Shown in pieces: positions 44,752 to 56,437 of a stretch of 64,000 nt of DNA. The translations under genes were made by a program, and so were the position numbers. Positions within the stretch are counted from its first letter, which is position 1. Each line of letters begins with the position of its first letter. The notes under the pieces were generated by a model. That model was given only the letters and a program-made list of their open reading frames with translations, was not told the DNA's origin and made no database searches. The stretch comes from Adiantum capillus-veneris (Eukaryota > Streptophyta > Polypodiopsida > Polypodiales > Pteridaceae): NCBI GenBank assembly GCA_014529385.2, contig CM043942.1, forward strand, positions 36,300,469 through 36,364,468, given 5' to 3'.

Positions 44752-45690
44752 ATGGCTGGATCACAGGACACTGCTCTTTACAATATCAAGAAGCTGGATG
44801 GAACCAATTTCCCATTGTGGAAGAAGCAGATTTGGCATGTGTTGGTACAAAAGAAGCAGATAAAACCTATAAAGCTCAAGGGGATAAAACCAGAAGATAT
44901 GGACGAAGATGAATGGAGCGAAATGGATGAATTGGCACTTTCTACCATTATGCTGACTTTGGCAGAAAGCGTTTACTTCAATGTAGCAGACGAGATGTCG
45001 TCTTATGAAGCATGGAAAAAGCTGAGTGATCTTTATGAGAAGCAGAGTCTAGCTTCACAGATATACTGGCTTAAGAAGCTTGTCAACTTGAAGATGAAAG
45101 AAGGGACACCTATGTCCAATCATCTGAATGATTTCAACACCATCTACAGTCAGTTGTCAACTCAAGGTGTCAAGTTTGATGAACCTGTTAGAGCTATGTT
45201 CCTCTTGATCACATTGCCGGAATGATGGGACACTTTTCGCATAGCTTTGAGTAATTTTGCACCTCCAGATGGTTTGACCATAGCAGGTGTAGAAGGCAGT
45301 CTGCTTACTGAAGAAACCAACAGAAAGACAATGGACAAAGGCAAAGGAACAGCCTTAGTTGTCAGGGGAAGGACCAAAGAAAAGTACAAAGGTGGAAAGA
45401 GGAATCAGTCTCGTAGCAAGTCCTGCAGTGCTAAAGGCAACAGTGACATAGCATGCTACCATTGTGGCAAGAAGGGTCACATGAAAAGAGATTGCAGAGA
45501 ATGGAAAGCAGAAAAAGGCAAAGAGAAAGCGGAAGACCATGGTGAGAAGAACAAGTCCTCAGTGAAGATTCAAGAAATAAATGTGACAAACACTGTTGCA
45601 GAGGATGACAGTCTAGTGTCAGGAGACATCTACTTCTTGAAGAATACATGGACTCAGCTCTTCTTACAGTATCTGATGGAAATGCATTGA
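44752..45690 (+). pseudogene. Copia-2 gag
   Basis: MAGSQDTALYNIKKLDGTNF starts a UBN2-type Gag (KLDGTNFPLWKKQIW, AWKKLSDLYEKQSLASQIYW). One TGA at about 45223 (LPE-stop-WDTF) breaks it; the same frame continues through a basic region to the zinc knuckle CYHCGKKGHMKRDC (CX2CX4HX4C, about 45455-45496) and ends at 45690. Confidence 0.92.
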
Positions 45691-47086
45691 GTGACTGGAT
45701 TATAGACTCAGGGGCATCACTTCATTGTCTCCAAACAAGGAGTGGTTTACCTCTTATGTGACCACTAAAGATCATGTTCGGCTAGGCAATGGGCAGACAT
45801 GTTAGATCTTAGGTGTTGGAGATGTTCAATTGAAGTTTCAGAATGGCTCTTCTTTCACGCTGAAAAATGTGAGACATGTTCCCGCAATTACAAAGAGCTT
45901 GATCAGCACAGGTTTACTTGATGATGCTGGCTACGTCACCACTTTTGGACAGAACATGTGGAAGATATCCAAGGGTTCTATGACAGTAGCACATGGAGTA
46001 AAGTCTCGAGGACTTTACATGATTTATGTATCAAATGTCTCTAGAAATGTAATCAATGTAACCGAGCAGCCGAACGTTTCTTTGTGGCATAGCCTGTTAG
46101 GAAATATGTCCAAGAAGGGAATGGAAATCTTGTCTCGTTCTGGTTATTTGCCTGGCTTGTCATTTAATGATTTTGAATTTTGTGAACATTGTCAGTATGG
46201 TAAGCAAACACAGCAACCACATAAGAATAGAAGCAGTAGAAGAGATACACAGTTGGCACTTGTTCATAGTGATTTGTGTGGACCTATGCCTAACCTATCT
46301 CTAGGGGGAGCTTCTTACTTTATGAAATTTATAGATGATTACTCGAGGAAAGTATGGGTTTACTTTCTCAAGCACAAGGATGAAGCGTTTAGTGTTTTCA
46401 AAACGTTTGGAACACTTGTGGAGAATCAGAGTGGCAAGAAGCTTAAATGCTTACGCACTAACAATGGTGGAGAGTATGTTTCAAAGGCCTTTCAGGACTT
46501 TTCTGAGTCAAAAGGTATAAAATGTGAACTTACTGCTCCTTACAATCCTCCTCAAAATGGTGTTGCTGAGAGGATGAATAGGACCATACAAGAGAAGGTC
46601 AGAAGTATGTTGTCTAATGCACAACTGCCAAATGGGTTTTGGGCTGAAGTTGTATCAACAGCTGTTCATCTTACAAATAGATCTCCTAGCAAGGTTTTGC
46701 AGAAGGATTCAGTGGTAGAGATGGTATGGTCAGGCAAAATGCCCTCATACAAGCATCTCAGAGTCTTTGGCTGTGATGCATATACTCATGTTCCAAAGGA
46801 ATTTAGGAACAAACTTGAGCCAAAGAGTAGAAAGTGCATCTTTCTAGGCTATGGTAATTCTGGTGAGATGGGGTACAGACTTTGGGATCCCAAATCCAAA
46901 AAGGTTATCCGCAGCAATGATGTTCACTTTAATGAAGACAAATTTCATTCTAAACCAGAGAGGGTTGAGGAGATTAAAAGAGTTTTCTTCCAAGAAGATG
47001 GACCTGCACGTGCAAGACAAAATGTCAGGGCTCAAGAGGAGCAAGGACAGGATAGAGTGGAACCACATGTTGTGGTTGAGCCTTAG
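45690..47086 (+). pseudogene. Copia-2 protease and integrase
   Basis: SDWIIDSGASLHC (about 45695-45730) is the protease active site, followed by frameshifts and a TAG near 45803 (the protease second half is thus broken). From 45830 the frame is open for 418 codons: pre-integrase domain (CEHCQYGKQ), integrase with HSDLCGPM, KCLRTNNGGEY and NGVAERMNRT. The canonical second catalytic Asp is Asn here (TNNGGEY), so the integrase should be dead even where the frame is open. Confidence 0.9.
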
Positions 47087-47188
47087 CCACCTATTTTGCG
47101 TAAATTGGGACGGATCTCACGACCTCCTGATCGGTTTGTTCCATCTATGAACTATGTCATGTTGACTGATTGCAATGAGCCTTCATGT

Positions 47189-48729
47189 TACAAGGAGCAG
47201 TGCAAATGAAGGACTCCGGGAATTGGCAATTGGCCATGCAGTCAGAGATGACAGCTCTGCATAAAAATCAGACATGGAAGCTAGTTAAATTACCATAGGG
47301 CAAAAAGGCTCTACCTTGGAAATGGATTTACAGGTATAAGATCATCGCTCATGATAGTCAGCCAAAGTACAAAGCAAGGCTTGTTGCCAAGGGCTTTAAG
47401 CAAGAACAAGGCATTGACTTTGATGAAGTCTTCTCTCCGGTGGTCAAGATGACTACATTGAGATGCTTTCTTGCATTGGTTGCCATATTAGATTTGGTGT
47501 TGCACCAAATGGATGTCAAGACAGCGTTCTTGCATGGTGATTTAGATGTGGAAATTTACATGCAGCAGCCAGAAGGGTTTGTTGAGAAAGTCAAGGAAGA
47601 TTTGGTATGCCAGTTGTTAAAGAGTCTTTATGGCTTAAAACAATCACCGAGGGCATGGTACCATAAGTTCCACAATTTTATGCTTTCTCAAGGCTACAAA
47701 CGTAGTGAGTTCGATCATTGTCTATATACAAAGAAGGCTAAGGATGGCAGTTGGCTGATCCTTATTTTGTATGTGGATGACATGTTGATTGCTGGCAAGC
47801 ACTTGGAAGAAATTTCAGCTTTGAAGTTAAAGATGGCAAAATCGTTTGACATGAAAGACATGGGTGAGGCAAGTCATATACTTGGTATGCGCATTGAGAG
47901 AGACAGATCAAAGAAGTTGATTTGGTTATCTCAAACATAGTATATTGACAAGGTTTTGCAACATTTCAATATGGAGAAGGGAAAGGCATTGAGTGTTTCA
48001 TTGCCACCATATGTGAAACTTAGCAAACAAGATTGTCCTGTGTCTGAGGAAGAACAGGCTGAAATGGATAAGATTCCATATGCGTTTGCAGTGGGTAGTT
48101 TGATGTATGCAATAATTGCTACTCGCCCAGACATTGCATTTGCAGTGGGAGTAGTAAGTCGATACATGTCAAACCCAGGCAAGAAACATTGAGAGGCAGT
48201 GAAAGGAATATTGAGATACCTGAAAGCTACAAAGAGTATGCGTATATGCTATGGGAGTCAGGAGCTAAGTGTAAAGGGTTTTACAGACTCAGATTATGTA
48301 GGTGACTTAGACAACCGAAGGTCTACGTCAGGGTATGTCTTTACATTGGTTGGTGGAGCAGTATCATGGCGTTCTAGATTACAAGATTGTGTTACTCAGT
48401 CTACTACAAAGGCTAAATATGTTGCAGCATCAGAGGCATGCAAAGAATCAATTTGGCTTAATCGACTAGTAACAGATTTGGGAATCAAAGAAGAGATGCC
48501 TGTGTTATATTGTGATAGTCAAAGTGCTATACAATTGGCTCGCAATCCAGTTTATCACTCAAAGACAAAGCATGTGGATGTGAAGTATCATTTCATCAGG
48601 GAAATGCTCGAGGATAAGCAACTTCAGCTTGTCAAAGTTCACACCACAGAAAATCCTGCTGATCTACTTACAAAAGGACTTCCCTCAGAGAGCTTTGCGC
48701 ATTTTCGCAAGCAGTTAGGTGTAGGGTAG
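47189..48729 (+). pseudogene. Copia-2 reverse transcriptase and RNase H
   Basis: RT motifs KARLVAKGFKQEQGIDFDEV, HQMDVKTAFLHGDLDVEIY, GLKQSPRAWYHKF and ILYVDDMLIAGK; RNase H motifs FTDSDYVGD, TTKAKYVAA (the usual Glu is replaced by Lys) and YCDSQSAIQL. TAG at 47297 and 47938 and TGA near 48190 interrupt an otherwise consistent frame. All three fit C-to-T or G-to-A changes of Gln or Trp codons. The YVDD active site is retained. Confidence 0.92.
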
Positions 48730-48803
48730 TACATCACTTCTCTACATCTCTTGTATATTAGCTTGTATAGTAGCTTCTCTCACACTTAAAGTACCACATT
48801 GGA

Positions 48804-48818
48804 CTTTAAGTGGGAGGT
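48804..48818 (+). promoter_or_regulatory. Copia-2 polypurine tract
   Basis: TTTAAGTGGGAGGT ends directly before the TG of the 3' LTR. Confidence 0.75.
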
Positions 48819-49010
48819 TGTTGGGGTATAAAGCCCAATGTGGTCGCCCAGGTAAGTGGGCGGGCCGCCAGGTATGTACACATATTCTTTTGTAAAAACC
48901 TAATAAGAACTCACTATGCTCTACACATTACAGTAGAGAGAGTTCACCATATCGTCGTGCTCTTCTTCTCGCACTCTCTCTCACTTCGCACTTCCGCTCG
49001 TACTCCTTCA
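48819..49010 (+). repeat. Copia-2 3' LTR (192 bp)
   Basis: Same ends as the 5' LTR; four differences, all in the last 75 bp. Confidence 0.95.
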
Positions 49011-49015
49011 AGTGG

Positions 49016-52000
49016 TAGAAGCATCACTAGATCTCTCCAACAAAGGGGATAGTGTAACCAAAAGAAGAGATGAAGTCAAGGTGTACTCTGAAAAGAAGAG
49101 AAACTACACCTTTGAAGACATTGCAAACCCTAAAGTGGCTGTCATGAGACAACTTTATAACCAGTACTTCCATATGTGTACAAAGCGGCCACAAAAGTAC
49201 AGAATGCCGCCTGGAGCCATTGCCACCAAATTCACATGAGCAATGCATAAGAGCAAGCCAAAGGTGATCAACTATGCTGCCTATATCTATGATAATCTGG
49301 TGAAGATGGGCAACAAGAACCCCACCTACATTGTGCCGGGTGAGCTGATAACGAAAGTGGTTTATGGGGCATTGCACATCAAGGGAAGATGGCCTGACCC
49401 TCCATCGCAGAATGACTGGCTAAGGCTCAAAGAAGATTAAGAAGAGGAACCACCCAAAGCACCCACAGTTGCCACATGATTGAAGCGCCGGTTAGAGACC
49501 GTGCAAGAGGAGCAGCCAGAGTTGAAGAAGGGAAAGAAGGAAACTGTACAAGTGCTGATCAAAGAGACAAAATCACAGAAAGCGGAACGGTTAGAAAGAT
49601 TAATGGAAAGCTTCAGAGCGGAAAGAGCACTCAAGGGAGATTTGAGTGAATTATAGACGTCGTCCCTGGAAGCCATGTCGGGATCATCCCGAAGGGTGCA
49701 CAAAGATAGGTTTGAAGATTACATCAAAAATTTTGAGATCCTGGATGCTACGGCAGAAAACATCCCTAACATCCCATTTACAGAAGAAGATGTGGATGAA
49801 GTAAGACGGAAACTGCTAGAAGAGCAGGAAAGCCAGGAAAGAGAGCAGAAGACCAAGGCGGACCGGGACTTCAAGAAGAAGCCACCAACTCCACCGTCAA
49901 GCCCGGAGTCCAACCCACCGCCATCACCACCTCCTCGTAGCCCTCCACAAACCCAACAAAAGGAGGAGGAACAAGAATATTTTCAGTAAGAAAAGAGCCA
50001 AGAGCAAGAGTAGCAAGAAGAATATGAACAGAAAGAGGAAAAGATAGATCCAGAGGAAAGAAGGTTTAGCACATTTCGTGATCTACTAGCTCCGGGATAT
50101 TCAAGAGAAGAGGCAGCTACAGTAGTATTTGACTTGGCAAGCACAAGGCCGAAAGAACAGATGCAGAGCCTGCGGCGGTTAGTGGAACTGAAAGAGACGG
50201 CCACTGATACAGTGGACTTGCAGCCACCCACCAATGAGCTAACCTGGCTCAGGGCACAATCAATGGCCACGGAAAGTGAGATTACTAATCTCAAATCCAA
50301 TGAAGTTTTTATCAAATCAGAAGTAGACACACTACAAAGATAGAACCAAGAGCATATAGAGAAAGAAGCAGAGCTGCAAGCCAGTCTGGCCACAACATTA
50401 CAAAGATGCCACGAGATGGAACGAGAGAATCATGCAGGAGCTCAAAGACTGCGAAGAGATGAAGAAGAATACAGAAAACTCAGCAAGACATTGACAGATG
50501 CAGAGAGGGAAAGGGACAACCTAACCCTACAACTTGCTGAAGAATCCAAGGAAGAGGAAACACTGAGAAATGCCAAGTAAAAGGCTGAGCTAGAGAATGA
50601 GACGAGCCAGGATGAGGTAATAGAGCTTAAAGACCAGATGAATCAAAGATCAAACCATCCAACGGCTACGGGCATCTCCTGCCAAAGTCAGAGCTACTAG
50701 CTTGACTCACACTACTTCTGAGACGGATTTATATGAAGAGCAAATGAAGGAGCTCCAAAAGGAGTTAACCCTGGAGAAGCGGCAAAGACTAATGTTGGCT
50801 GAGGGCTCAGTGGTTATGCAAAACCGCATGGAAGAAGAAAACACAGCCATGAAGAAGGAGCTAGAAGCCATCAAGAGAAAGCTCGAGGAGGCGGAAAAGA
50901 TAAATGTCGATTTTAACGACCTCCTTGTGAATATGGGAGAACAAGCTGAAGCAAAAAAGAAGACATTTCAGAATAAAATAGAAGAGCTGAGAGGCCAGCA
51001 GCAAAAAGAAGAGCAGTTTAGCACCGGGCCAGCAACCATGGAGGGAATAGACTTAGAGAATGTGGCAGATCCAGTGGACACCACCATGCAAGAGGAAATC
51101 CTTGTAGGACCCTCACAAGAGCCACAAGATCTGACACAAGAAGAATAAGAAGAGAAGCTGCAAAAGGCAATAGAAGAAGTAGTCAAAGACACAGCCAGAG
51201 AAGATTTGGAATGGGAGCAGAGGGTCTTTAGATCAATGACTATTTAGAAGATAGATGCCAGCAACCTTCGGCGTGAATGGCTACAGCCCTCTCTCCCATA
51301 TCCTCTGCTAAAATATGAAGCTGCCACAATCAACAAGCGGATCAGAGAGGAGCCAACAGTGCCAATGTACAAAGCAGACATCTCCAAGCCTGAAGGAGTA
51401 AAGTTGATAGTCGACTCTCAACCCAGGTGGAGAAAGGCATGGCTGACAAAATATCCACAATATCTAATCCATCTGGTAGAGGCACCTAAAGTCATCGGAG
51501 ATAACCTAAGTTTCTGCCCTCTACCAAGGATGCGGACGTGGAAGGCCCATGAGCTATTGCAAAGAAGCCAACCTACTTGAATAAATTACCCAAAGCTGCC
51601 AGGCTCGAAGGCAGGTGAGAGAATAAGTGATCAATACATGGTGAAAACCCTAATGGGCGCCATCAAATTGTTCACTGGCTCGCCTAACCTATCTTGCATT
51701 ATGATGAGAAAGATTTGCAAAACACTTTTGGCAGTCTTTGAGACATTCAAACGAGGCCAAGAGACAAACAGTATCTTCTTCTTTCAAGATACATACAGAT
51801 GTGCATACAATCTGTCTGGTCAGCCTTCCAAGGAGGTGATACATGCATTGTATCAAAGGATCATGTTTTTGCCATCCTATCACCTCCGGGCCTTTGAAGA
51901 AGCTTTCTACACCGGCTTCTTCACAATCAGCACTGACATATTCGGCTCGACGCTATTAGCTCAACATGCAAGATATGAGTCACTGCTCAAGATGAGATGG

Positions 52001-52036
52001 AGAAGCAGCTCAACAGCCATGTCGGGGACGACATGA
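49016..52036 (+). pseudogene. Large coiled-coil ORF, 3' part
   Basis: Continues 43047-43461 in frame after Copia-2. The rest of the N-terminal domain (ANPKVAVMRQLYNQYFHM to ALHIKGRWPDPP) is followed by a Pro-rich hinge (PPSSPESNPPPSPPPRSPP), then about 400 residues of Glu/Lys/Leu-rich coiled coil. A C-terminal domain closes it (YPQYLIHLVEAPKVIGDN, SGQPSKEVIHALYQRIMFL). One frameshift near 50650-50700 and about ten stops interrupt it. Most stops fit C-to-T or G-to-A changes. Original length about 1,140 codons. The stop at 52034 sits on the polypurine tract. Function unknown; a structural or packaging protein is one guess. Confidence 0.65.
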
Positions 52037-52052
52037 ACAAGGAAGGGGGGAG
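52037..52052 (+). promoter_or_regulatory. Polypurine tract before 3' LTR
   Basis: ACAAGGAAGGGGGGAG lies immediately before TGTTAGAAGCTGG. A textbook plus-strand primer, showing that a plus-oriented LTR element ends here. Confidence 0.85.
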
Positions 52053-52680
52053 TGTTAGAAGCTGGACACACCCTACGGAAAATGACTGCTCGGCGGATTA
52101 TTATTTTTTGTAATTATTTATTTATTGAGGAAACCCGACATTTCACCTTTGTAAATATTGGGGCTTACAGAAGTTTCTAGATTGTATCCCAGTTTGGACA
52201 TTTAGATTGAGTAGATGGTTAAATTGGAAAATTAGGGTTTGAGATTGTAAGGTATTTATACCACTTTTTGACCTTAATAAAAAACCTTTTGTCATTTAAA
52301 AAAAAAAGTTTGAAGTCTGTGAGTGAGTGTACTGTGTACGAGAGAGAGTGAGAGCTTCATCTTGATGCTACGCACGCACCGGTGGTCAGAATCGAGTGCG
52401 GAGAACTGCAGCATGTTGCCCTAGATGAGAGCTACATGTCAATACCTACATTGCACGCGTACAGTCCGGTTTTGCGAGCTTGATCTACGAGCTTCATCTG
52501 GTGATTCGGTGAGCATACGTTGTCCGTTTTTGCATTGCAGCATATCCATGCGTTCGCATTGAGTAGAGCTACACATTAGGCACTTTAGTTTTTGGAAACG
52601 ATGACCTGAAAATTTCGGCCAAACATCCTACGTGATTTTGCACCGGGTGTTTTGGGTTGGGGTTTTGGTTCATAGACCTT
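52053..52680 (+). repeat. 3' LTR of the coiled-coil ORF element
   Basis: Starts TGTTAGAAGCTGGACACACC. GGTATTTATACC (about 52250) and CCTTAATAAAAAACC (about 52273) look like TATA and polyadenylation signals. The end is uncertain: no matching 5' copy was found in the window, and the boundary with the next fragment is placed near 52680 only because the sequence character changes. It contains a palindrome half-site, AACATCCTACGTG, at 52622. Confidence 0.6.
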
Positions 52681-52919
52681 AGGGAGAGTGACCTATGGGA
52701 GTTAGTAGGGTCTCCTTCAAGTTCTGTGGAGTTTCGAGATTGTTTGATGGGTATTCGGCTCTAGAAAGCGTTGTAGGAAGTTTCCTCTTATGCACTCCTG
52801 AAGGCTGTAGCTTAGACATTGGGTAGAGAATTCTGTAGGAATTAGTCGGGAGTCGGTCGAGTGTAGATTGATACCCTATGCTTTCTTCCACGCGCCTGCG
52901 GGTCGAGCTTCCTCCTTAG

Positions 52920-53486
52920 CTAACAAATCTTGTTAGGTGAGTTCTCGCTGTGCTGATGTCCGTCGCGGCATATCCGTCCAACACCTTTGTTTGCAAGATT
53001 CCTAGGGTAGTCCTCAGGAAAGTGTCCACCCTTGCATCTACACGCTCCACAATATCCCTCTATAGGTCTCACATTCTTATCCAGTTCAAGACATTCATTT
53101 TTCCAATGGTCATCTGCTCCACACTTGTGACAGTTTCTACTTTTTGGTTTGAGCATTGTCTTGACAATAGGCAGCCTCATCCCCTGGTTTGCAATTAGAT
53201 AAACAGGTGATGTATGAGTAGGTGCTTGGCACATCGGCCAAATAGGAACTAGAGCAGGTTTGTTATACCACTCTTCTTCTATCCCCATTGTTATTGAACT
53301 AGTCTAAGGATATGGAGTAACAGGTACTAGCGCATGTTCCTCAGTTTGTTCCTCAGACACCATGTACTCGATCAGTATAGATCTATTCCCTGGAAGTGGA
53401 GGTTGCTGACCTAATAATGGATGAGGTTGCTCAACATTGATGGGTGATCTTTGCATGGGTGTCATATTGGGTGGGTATCTATACAT
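52920..53486 (-). pseudogene. Gypsy-D gag, zinc-knuckle part
   Basis: HPLLGQQPPLPGN (53486-53304 frame) matches the Gypsy-B linker QPVLGQQPPLPGL. The next frame (53288-52920) has CHKCGADDHWKNEC, a CX2CX4HX4C knuckle, and CGACRCKGGHFPEDY, a second knuckle with the last Cys replaced, the same double arrangement as in Gypsy-B. Small frameshifts separate the pieces. Confidence 0.8.
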
Positions 53487-53583
53487 GGGTTGCCCCTATG
53501 TCCTCATTGGCACATACTGGACATTTCCATCATATTTTGGTTTGTAGTATCACTCATTTGTTTGATGATTTGTCCATTTCCCT

Positions 53584-55366
53584 TCAATAGCACACAATTT
53601 TAACTGCCCTTTGTTGTCCCATAGGCTGTACTTGATTTTTTCCTTGCACTAGGCATCCTATTGGAATTCCTTGCATGTTGTTTATCATATTTCTCATGCG
53701 TTTAAGCATGTCCTCTATCGCATTGGCAGGAGTTGTGTTGTTGATCCTGCTTGTGCTAGCACAGTGGATGTGTTTCACTCGCTCTGAGTATCCTTAGCTT
53801 TGCTTTCCTCATTGAAGATCTCACAATTATCACTCAAGTCAATCACATCTAAACTACAAACTTTCAAGTCATGTGTTTCTAACTAGACAAAATTGTATGC
53901 AGATCTTTGTTTAATAACCCCTCTAGAAACACTGAGCCTAGTCTTTCCTCGATTGGAATCTCCAACTTTGGGCATCTGTCAATGTACTACCTCATTGGAC
54001 TCACAGTATCTCTAACAGTTTCTCCTTGTTTCTATTTGAAACTATAGATTTGTGCCACAGTACTATACTTTATGCCCATTTTAGAACAAGTAGCGACAAA
54101 TCTCATGGCCAAAGTTGGCAAGTCAGTGATCGATCTAGGAGGTATTTTCTGGAACCAAGTCAAGGCCTTGCCCTCCAAGGTCATCCCAAATCCCTCAAAT
54201 TATGTATTGAAATTAGTTATGTGCTCAGCTCTCAAAACCTGTCTCTGAAGCTGTCCAAATGGTCATATGGGTCCCCTGCCTCGCTATATTTTTTAACCCA
54301 CTTTTGGAAATCTACCGGTTTGTGACTCTACGATTGTGTTCGGCCCCCACTCTCTCCCTTCATGCCGGTGTTTCTCCCATTAAACCTCAAACCATTGTTT
54401 GGTAAGTGAGGCTCATGTGGACCTCTTGATATCCTCATGTCACTCATTCCTCCCCTATCATAGGTGGTTTCCTCCTTTCTTTCTCTGTTGGTACCATTGA
54501 GGTGGCTACTCCTTGCTGCGCTTCCTCGTTGGTTGGCCATGCTGTCATAAGATCTAGCATTTGGATCCACATTCTGATCAATTTCATGTATGGTTTCCAT
54601 GGTCACTTCACGGATATAGTGTCCCTGGTACTTGTCTTGTACAATCTCCTTTGAAGTCATCATGAAAAAATTATTGTTGTAACAATCCCAAAAGAGATGA
54701 GCGGGAAGTTTTGCTAGTCCCTTTTCCTTGATTTGAAAATTAATCCAATTTTCAAGGGCGTCAATTATCCTAATTTGGCATGGGTAGTCCATACCAAATC
54801 CTTAATATTGTTTTCTTCCCAGCAATAAACTCCAAGTCTTGGGTTATCAATGGGGATTCATTTCACTAGTTTAGCATCTATTAACTCATATCCTTCTAAT
54901 TATAACACTGGAGGTCCCTCCTTTACAACCTTATCTAGTATTAGAGTATCAACCTCTAATCCCCATTTATCCATTAAACAAGGTCTTGTATCTTGCAATA
55001 GTGTACTCCATTTCAGTATACATACAGGTCATCTTGTTTGTTTGCCCTAACCTGCTCTTCAAAATCAATGGTATGGTCGTCTATCCTCATTGCAAACTCC
55101 TTATTTTGGTTCAAATAAATCTAGGTTTCATACTTGTTGGTCTTGAAATAAGTCAAGATGTGCTTGAACTTGATAGAGGCCCCAGTTTCTGATTGTGTAA
55201 AAAAAAAAGACATGTCTGACCTTGAATTGGAGTAAGTGTCTGGCACTTCTTCCACAATAGTTTCTAATGGTCTCCCTTGGTTTACACTCCCTTTTATGGA
55301 TGCTCTGCTCCTATTCTCTCCTAAGTCAATTGAGTTTCCCAAAACTCTACTAGATCTTAGGTTCAT
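53584..55366 (-). pseudogene. Gypsy-D gag, N-terminal and capsid parts
   Basis: Starts MNLRSSRVLGNSIDLGEN at 55366, resembling the Gypsy-B start MNLRSGRHIFRDQK and its nearby PLAPIIEEGSDT (here PLETIVEEVPDT). Further pieces are at 54792-54328 (MDYPCQIRIIDALENW, then a Ser/Arg/Gly-rich tail) and at 53778-53584. The capsid part between is heavily shifted. Confidence 0.65.
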
Positions 55367-56416
55367 ATATGGATTTACGCAACTTAATTGAATTGATACT
55401 TCAAACCTGGAAAGAGTATCTCTAGTTTCAAACGCAATGCTTTATCCATTTTTTATCGTGTCCTTCACAAAGTCACAATCCCCTGCACGACAACACTTAA
55501 AGTCGTATGTGACTCGACAATTTGTCAATCCTCAATCATAAAATATACAATAATTCCTTTTTCTAGCGTCCAATAGACCTTATCTCAAAAAATGTGAAAT
55601 TCTGCTCAATTGTATTCTAGGCGCGCCTAAGATGGCTGCACCTATCTCTAGGGTCTATCTCAACTTTTATCACACAATTGAGTTTCCACAGCCTGACAAA
55701 GTCAATCCTGGTGTCAAAATGTCAAACATGCTTTCTTGGTGGAAGATTTATCTTCGGTGCACCAAATATAAATCTCTTCCAGATTTACGTATTTTTTTCA
55801 CAGATTATTTTTCCCACAAGTTTTAGGATTTATCCACACCCTGGTTTTAAGTTTTAGCTTGATTTGGGTTTCCCTGTGAGTTTTTTCAAAAGTTTGCATT
55901 TTTTTTCCGATTTTGGGCTTGAACTAGTGTTTCAGTGATCCAAATGTTTCCAAAATCAAGAGGAGTGGTGTAATCAAGCTAGTTTAGTACCTTGCATGTT
56001 CAATTGTACCATGTCAATCTCAAAAACCCTCTATCTTCGACGCGCCTAAAATAGATCTGACTATTTTTGTGGTTTTCTCAGTGCACCTCAAATCATATGC
56101 AATCCTGGTGGTTTTCTACTTACCCAAATCCTACTGAACATGAAAAAATAGTACAAAAGGTAAAAAGCTCAACCTTCAGTCTAAAATCTCTACTTCCTAC
56201 TTAGGTGATGTCCTTATTACTGACCACTAGCTTTCCTCAAGGACCCTCTACCTATCTTCCTACTAAACTAAAGCTACCGAGGTCCTTACCAAGTATCCCT
56301 ACTCTCAATCACATCTCAACCGTGATAAAGTCACAAAAGTGTTACTCTAACCAAAAATAGAGGAAGTGATGGAAATTTTAAGTAAATACTTTGGGTTTTT
56401 CTCTAATCTAGGTTGC
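55367..56416 (-). other. Gypsy-D leader with GC-core palindromes
   Basis: Non-coding. TAGGCGCGCCTA, a perfect 12-bp palindrome, is at 55618-55629; a decayed copy (TCGACGCGCCTA) is at 56037-56048; further weak copies occur in the adjacent LTR (about 56772 and 56846). Confidence 0.55.
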
Positions 56417-56434
56417 TCCAGAGCAACGACGCCA
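56417..56434 (-). promoter_or_regulatory. Gypsy-D primer-binding site
   Basis: Minus-strand TGGCGTCGTTGCTCTGGA sits 3 bp inside the LTR end (CCGACA). It closely resembles the tRNA-Asp type site TGGCGCCGTTGCCGGGGA common in plant Gypsy elements. Confidence 0.75.
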
Positions 56435-56437
56435 AAA

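Larger units (their letters stand above)
43462..49010 (+). mobile_element. Copia-2: complete but defective Ty1/Copia (5,549 bp)
   Basis: The 192-bp LTRs (43462-43653, 48819-49010) differ at four positions, with target duplication AGTGG (43457-43461, 49011-49015). Primer-binding site, 1.1-kb leader, gag, protease, integrase, RT, RNase H and polypurine tract follow in Copia order. Stops, frameshifts and an Asp-to-Asn change at an integrase catalytic position inactivate it. It differs in LTR and protein from the 25210-30387 family and resembles the Tnt1-like group. Confidence 0.96.
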
